A DNA stretch of 64,000 nt from Ascoidea asiatica (Eukaryota; Ascomycota; Saccharomycetes; Ascoideales; Ascoideaceae), in assembly GCA_001600695.1 (NCBI GenBank), contig BCKQ01000008.1, forward strand, positions 1 through 64,000, in the 5' to 3' direction. Position numbers and translations under genes: made by a program. The notes under the pieces are model-generated. The model did no database searches, had not been told where the DNA came from, and saw nothing but the letters and a program-made list of their open reading frames with translations. This document shows, one piece after another, positions 59,826-64,000 of this stretch. Positions within the stretch are counted from its first letter, which is position 1. Each line of letters opens with the position of its first letter.

Positions 59826-60223
59826 GTTGAAGAATTTTCTTTGCTTAAGGGGCATATTCTAAGGTTACTTTCTCATTATTTATTGTTATTTATTGTTATT
59901 GTAATTGTTAATTATTGTTATTTATTGTTTTTTTATATTCTGATTGGTTTCTTGGTCAAATTCGTCAGTATTTATCCGGTGCGAAACTGTTTTTACGGTT
60001 ACTTGCAGGAGACCCGCAGAGCTGGCGTCGCTCCGAAGATACAGCCCGAATTTATGAATAGCGAGAAATGGTCGTTTCATGACGACAGACACATTTCTTT
60101 AGCTTATTCCTTTCAGTATTTAAATACAAGTTTATTTAAGCTTACTACTCTTTTTATCTATTTTAATTCAATGCAATTATATTGGATTCTTATCCTATCT
60201 TCTTGAAGTTTTTAAAGTTCATC
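59826..60223. other. promoter region of SMP-30-like gene
   Basis: A striking GC-rich block (about 59,960-60,105) lies in AT-rich DNA, with TTATCCGGTGCG, GGAGACCCGCAG and GGCGTCGCTCCG, 120-265 bp before the start codon at 60,224. The 121-codon frame crossing it (59,841-60,206) is the tail of the LRR frame plus non-coding DNA and is not taken as a gene. Confidence 0.4.
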
Positions 60224-61363
60224 ATGACAGATAATATTCCTGTAATTGTGGTCAACAGCGTAAGGTTTAATAATGATTGAAGCAAAGTTACTTTAAGTTT
60301 AATGATACTAACTTATATTGTAAATATCATATATTCAATATATCCAATATAGCCATTTATAAATTTATCTAGTAGTAGATTATCCGAAGGTCCTGTTTAT
60401 AATTATTCGAACAACTCTTTACTTTGGGTTGATATAATCTCATCGAAGGTTCATAGAGTTTTTTTAGATAAGTATCAGAAAGATAATAATTCAGATATTG
60501 AAACTTTTGATACTTCATTTTTACAAAAGAAACATAATTTAGAGTTTCATCCTTCCAATGGGTTTATTTGTTTAACAAAAGATGATAATAAAATTTTAAT
60601 TGGTACTAAAATTGGTATAGTTTTATTTAATATGATTAATAATGAATCAAAATTGATTTTCGATTACTCAAATTATATCAAAAATTTCAGATTGATCAGA
60701 AGTAATGATGGTAGAATAGATCCTGATGGGAATATTTTATTTGGCTTAATGAGTGATTTTAATTATCCAAAAGGAATAAAAGAAAAAATCGGATCTTTTA
60801 ATAAACTAACTACAAAGAACTTTTCTGATTATTCAAATTATCAATTTGAAGAGATTTTTCATAATTGTGCTATTTCAAATGGGTTTGGTTGGAATTTTGA
60901 TTTAACCAAGTTTTATTGGATTGAAAGTTTAACTTTCACTATATGGCAGTTTGATTATAACAAGAATACAAAAGAAATAAAGAACAAAATACCACTTATA
61001 AATGTTTTTGATTACTTTAATGAAAAAGAAAGTCCAGAGCCTGACGGTATGACCATTTCTAAAAATAATCAGTTATTTGTTGCAGTTTGGAACACTTCAA
61101 AGGTTTTACAATTTGATTTGAATGGTAAAGAAGGTCCCATGTTAATTAATATTTATAAGTTTCCTGCCAAAAGAATTTCATGTCCAGCTATTGGTGGCAA
61201 ATACCTTGATACATTATTTGTATCAACTGCAGATCTAAATCTTGATGATAAAGATAAACTAAAATCTGTAAAAGGTGATTTAGGTGGAGCGATTTTTAAG
61301 ATGAAATTAGTTAATGTCGAAGGTAAGAGATCTAATATTTGGAATGGGGTTACTGAATTCTAA
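60224..61363 (+). CDS. SMP-30/gluconolactonase/regucalcin-like protein, spliced
   Basis: Predicted six-bladed beta-propeller metal-dependent lactonase-type enzyme, resembling the uncharacterised yeast protein YBR053C. Exon 1 is 60,224-60,259 (12 codons); the intron is 60,260-60,352; exon 2 ends with TAA at 61,363, for 348 residues. Family landmarks: RLSEGPVYNYSNNSLLWVDI (21-40) with metal-ligand Glu24, NDGRIDPDGNILFG (about 130-143), SNGFGWNFDLTKFYWIES (187-204) with Asn188, and EPDGMTISKNNQLFVAVW (241-258) with Asp243. These three residues correspond to the known metal ligands of regucalcin. No signal peptide, so probably cytosolic. The natural substrate is unknown. It is intact, unlike the LRR gene upstream. 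Confidence 0.88.
60260..60352 (+). other. spliceosomal intron of SMP-30-like gene
   Basis: The donor GTAAGG (60,260), a perfect branch site TACTAAC (60,306-60,312) and the acceptor TAG (ends 60,352) give 93 nt. Removing it joins a 12-codon first exon in frame to the propeller and avoids an in-frame TGA in the intron. Confidence 0.88.
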
Positions 61364-61543
61364 CTTTCTTCTTCAGCCTACATAACTTTTAGATATATAT
61401 ATTTTGTTTATTTAACTTGACCAGGCAAATAGGTGTCTGTCCATTTAGCTGGAATGAAAATATATATTAACAAAAGTAAAAACTAATTAATCTCGTTTCC
61501 TCTATTTGGTTTTAAACTAGTAATTATTAGAAACAAAGTTTCA

Positions 61544-61639
61544 GCCTGGCTAGCGTAATGGTTAACGCGTCTGACTTCTATTAGAACCTTGTTCAATTGA
61601 GTCATCAGAAGATTGTGGGTTCGACTCCCACGTCGGGTG
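61544..61639 (+). tRNA. tRNA-Arg(UCU) with intron
   Basis: All arms fold. The acceptor GCCTGGC pairs with GTCGGGT (three wobble pairs) and the discriminator is G. The D arm is GCGT/ACGC, the anticodon stem TCTGA/TCAGA with anticodon TCT (61,577-61,579), and the T arm GTGGG-TTCGACT-CCCAC. A 23-nt intron (61,581-61,603) follows position 37, the standard site. A run of nine T (61,641-61,649) terminates RNA polymerase III. The mature body is very close to yeast tRNA-Arg(UCU). It lies between the SMP-30-like gene and the right arm. Confidence 0.92.
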
Positions 61640-62346
61640 GTTTTTTTTTCTTAATTCAGAATTAATTCTGCAATTCACAGCTGGTGTTAAGATAATTTCG
61701 AAAAATAAAAAGTTAAATTACTTTATCAATAAATCAAAACCTAACTAAATACATGATATACAGAACATTAGAATATTTCGTGAGTTTTTCTTTCACTTTT
61801 AAAGGAAAACAAAAATTGATTCTCAAATGAAAATATAGCATATACAGATTGTTCATTTCTCTTTGGAGATTTCTGATATTATTTCATCAGTAGTTGATCT
61901 TTATTTCTCAGGTTACATCTATCAGCTTGAATTACTGAAGTTTATTAAACTATTTTCTATAAAATAATCAGTTACTATGAATTGACTTAATTTTCGATTA
62001 TTTTTTACCATATCAACACAGATTTACTGATTGAATATGATCCAAATTTTTCGATTTATTTGAAATCAGCAAGTTTCAAAAAAAAATTAAAGTATTTTAT
62101 TTAAATATATCTTTTTCAGTAAGTTTTAATGAACAACAAACTTCAATTGCTTAATTCCACAACATAACTACATTGTTGTTTTCATAATATTTGATCTATA
62201 TTGTGACTTCGTAAACATTATCAGTACAAATCACTTCTTATTGCTTCAATGATATTACATGGAATTATCAAGGTGATTCTTATTAGTTCTATCATATTTT
62301 TGACATATATTGTTTTCTAAAACATATTTTTAATCCATGTTCGCTA
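61640..62346. other. intergenic between tRNA and right arm
   Basis: AT-rich, no coding frame or recognisable element apart from the T-run terminator of the tRNA gene at its start. Confidence 0.4.
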
Positions 62347-62399
62347 TTGTCAATTTGTTATTGAATGAATATTAAAGAAAGGAAAACGCTTATAAGATA

Positions 62400-62405
62400 T
62401 TTATT
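62400..62405 (-). terminator. poly(A) signal, right copy
   Basis: AATAAA on the minus strand, the mirror image of the site at 54,816-54,821. Confidence 0.5.
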
Positions 62406-62556
62406 TAAAGATATATAAACTATTCAATATCCCATTGAGGACAGAAGAATGGCTCTGAAGATTCAAAAAAGATAAATTTCAAGAAGGAAGAATAAGAAGA
62501 AATGGAGACAGAAAGTAAATATAACAGCAAACTGCAAGTCGGAAATAGCTTCAGGC

Positions 62557-63117
62557 CTAATTAGACTTTTTAATATTGACAGGATAACAAGAGTTGTCAA
62601 CTTTGGAATCACAAACAAAATAATTAGACTTGCTGAAATTTTTCATATCTTGTTTTTTAGAATGACCTTTGGAGTCAGCAAAATAGTTTTTGCAAGCATA
62701 ATATGTTTCCCTGTTACCATTTTTGCATAAGTAATTTTCAGTATCAAAGGTATATTTAGCATCCGGGTTGGATTTATCTAATTTCAATGAATGGCTTCCA
62801 TCATCATTACCAAAATTGACATTTAAAGTTTTTCCTTTGTTTTTGGAATCATTTGGAGTTGCAGTTAACTTGCAGTCAGTTGGATTATAAGTTAAGGTTT
62901 TCTTATCATTGTGAGAGTTTCCAAGGTAGAAGTAATAATCCCCATTGTCATCTTCCTTGATGTTAAGACCATAATTGTTGACTTGTTTGTAATTAGGAGC
63001 ATAAGCAGTTAAAGAACAATCGTAGTTAGATTTACGTTGGGAATTTGGACCACCAGGAACAGCAGCAGAAAAAGCAGTAGTAGCAGCGGCTAAGATGGCT
63101 AAAAGTTGAAGTTGCAT
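62557..63117 (-). CDS. secreted cysteine-rich 186-residue protein, copy 2
   Basis: Coding sequence is identical to the copy at 54,104-54,664, on the opposite strand, so the two genes point towards each other across the spacer. Signal peptide, six cysteines and one N-glycosylation site are the same. Promoter and 3' region are also duplicated, so both copies should be expressed equally unless position matters: one lies beside the transposon desert, the other beside whatever follows the window. Confidence 0.9.
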   Translation of the reverse strand: MQLQLLAILAAATTAFSAAVPGGPNSQRKSNYDCSLTAYAPNYKQVNNYGLNIKEDDNGDYYFYLGNSHNDKKTLTYNPTDCKLTATPNDSKNKGKTLNVNFGNDDGSHSLKLDKSNPDAKYTFDTENYLCKNGNRETYYACKNYFADSKGHSKKQDMKNFSKSNYFVCDSKVDNSCYPVNIKKSN

Positions 63118-63276
63118 TTTTTAGATTGGAAGTTAGACTGGAGAGACAATTTTCAATGAGATGAGGAAATTAGTAGAGGTTACTAGATATTATTGTTTGA
63201 TGGTAAAGAAAGAAGACAGAAGAAAGAGAAAGAAAGGAAAAATAACTTTGAAATAAAAACTTGGAAATTCTGTAAG

Positions 63277-63284
63277 TATTTATA
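63277..63284 (-). promoter_or_regulatory. TATA box of secreted-protein gene, right copy
   Basis: Minus-strand TATAAATA, mirror of 53,937-53,944, 160-167 bp before the start codon. Confidence 0.6.
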
Positions 63285-64000
63285 GTAAAAAACACTGATA
63301 TTTGAAACTGAAAAATTTGTGGCTTTGAAAATAGTTTTTCGAAGTAAAAGTAATTCCATTTGGTGAAGATTTCCTTTGACTTGGGACTTTTGAAAAACTC
63401 ATAAGTAAGCACAAACAGCAATTTGGTGAACTTCATTTTATATTTTGGGAAAACCAAAATCCAAAAAGAGCTGAAGCCTTTGGTTGGGTATATATTATTG
63501 GTTTTACAGAAATAGCAGGAATATGGTGAATTGGGAATTAAGGATTTCCTCCAGCAAAATATTTTAACTCAGACTCCAGATATTACTCACTGTAGGTATG
63601 TTTGGATATTAATTCACAACAATACTGGTATCCAGGGTATATTTTAAGAATTGCGAGAAAGAATATGGTAATATAATAAATGAAAATAATTGAGATTGTT
63701 TGAAGATGAATGGGGTTTGTTGGTCGGGAAGCCAGATATGAATTTGAATAGTGCAAGGGTACTGAGGTTACCGGTATGAAAGGTGAAATAAACAGAATAC
63801 GAGAAAAGCCGACTTTAGAAGGAGTGAATTCATTAGGGAATTGGTATAATATGGAAAGACGAGAAACTGCAGGAATCGCTGAAAGTGTTTGGGTTTGCTA
63901 TTGTATAAATCAATTCCATTTATATTTCAGAGGCCTGTATAGTTTTGTGATTTTCGGTGTACCAAACTAAAGTTTTATTATTTTCGTCAGTATATTGGTA

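Larger units (their letters stand above)
62347..64000 (-). repeat. inverted-repeat arm, right
   Basis: Reverse complement of 53,221-54,874 without any difference found in the blocks compared. It reaches the last base of the window, so the arm is at least 1,654 bp and may be much longer. Confidence 0.95.

Noticed and set aside
59841-60206. 121-codon frame before the SMP-30-like gene
   Set aside because: It joins the end of the LRR frame to the GC-rich promoter block; the first half is hydrophobic low complexity and there is no family match.
1-64000. CRISPR arrays, bacterial operons, rRNA genes
   Set aside because: No repeat-spacer pattern and no rRNA sequence; introns, tRNA intron and Ty elements mark the DNA as eukaryotic.

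Overview
The window looks like nuclear DNA of an AT-rich budding yeast (Saccharomycotina). Reasons: two genes have short spliceosomal introns with GTAAGT/GTAAGG donors and a CTAAC or perfect TACTAAC branch site. A tRNA-Arg(UCU) gene has an intron after position 37. The decayed repeats are Ty1/copia and Ty3/gypsy retrotransposons, and the intact genes are relatives of yeast GOR1 and YBR053C. The species cannot be named; intact genes almost lack CTG codons, but that does not settle the genetic code.

Region 1, 1 to about 53,200: a gene desert of old LTR retrotransposons with no intact coding gene. It opens with two 10-bp tandem arrays. Recognisable remnants are: a minus-strand Ty1/copia element (about 13.0 to 8.6 kb); a plus-strand Ty3/gypsy element (15.5 to 19.9 kb); a minus-strand copia protease/integrase fragment (22.8 to 22.2 kb); a nearly complete plus-strand Ty1/copia element with both LTRs (24.4 to 32.3 kb); a plus-strand copia reverse transcriptase (37.8 to 38.7 kb); and a minus-strand copia element (48.5 to 42.0 kb). 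All are full of stops and frameshifts, and in the three copies where it can be read the RT YVDD box is changed. Between them lie diverged dispersed repeats of more balanced base composition, probably LTRs, and a 19-bp minisatellite present at two places 10 kb apart. A long transposon-only block beside ordinary genes could be a pericentromere, subtelomere or other silent region; the sequence alone does not decide.

Region 2, 53,221 to 64,000: two inverted arms of at least 1,654 bp, with no difference found where compared, enclose 7.5 kb. Each arm carries one copy of a gene for a secreted 186-residue protein with six cysteines, transcribed towards the spacer. The spacer holds an intact spliced 2-hydroxyacid dehydrogenase gene, a leucine-rich-repeat pseudogene with about ten stops but no frameshift from 58,197 on, an intact spliced SMP-30/regucalcin-like gene, and the tRNA-Arg gene. 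The right arm runs off the window, so its true length is unknown.

The most notable structure is this fresh inverted duplication of a secreted cysteine-rich protein beside a decayed transposon desert. The enclosed segment could invert by recombination between the arms.
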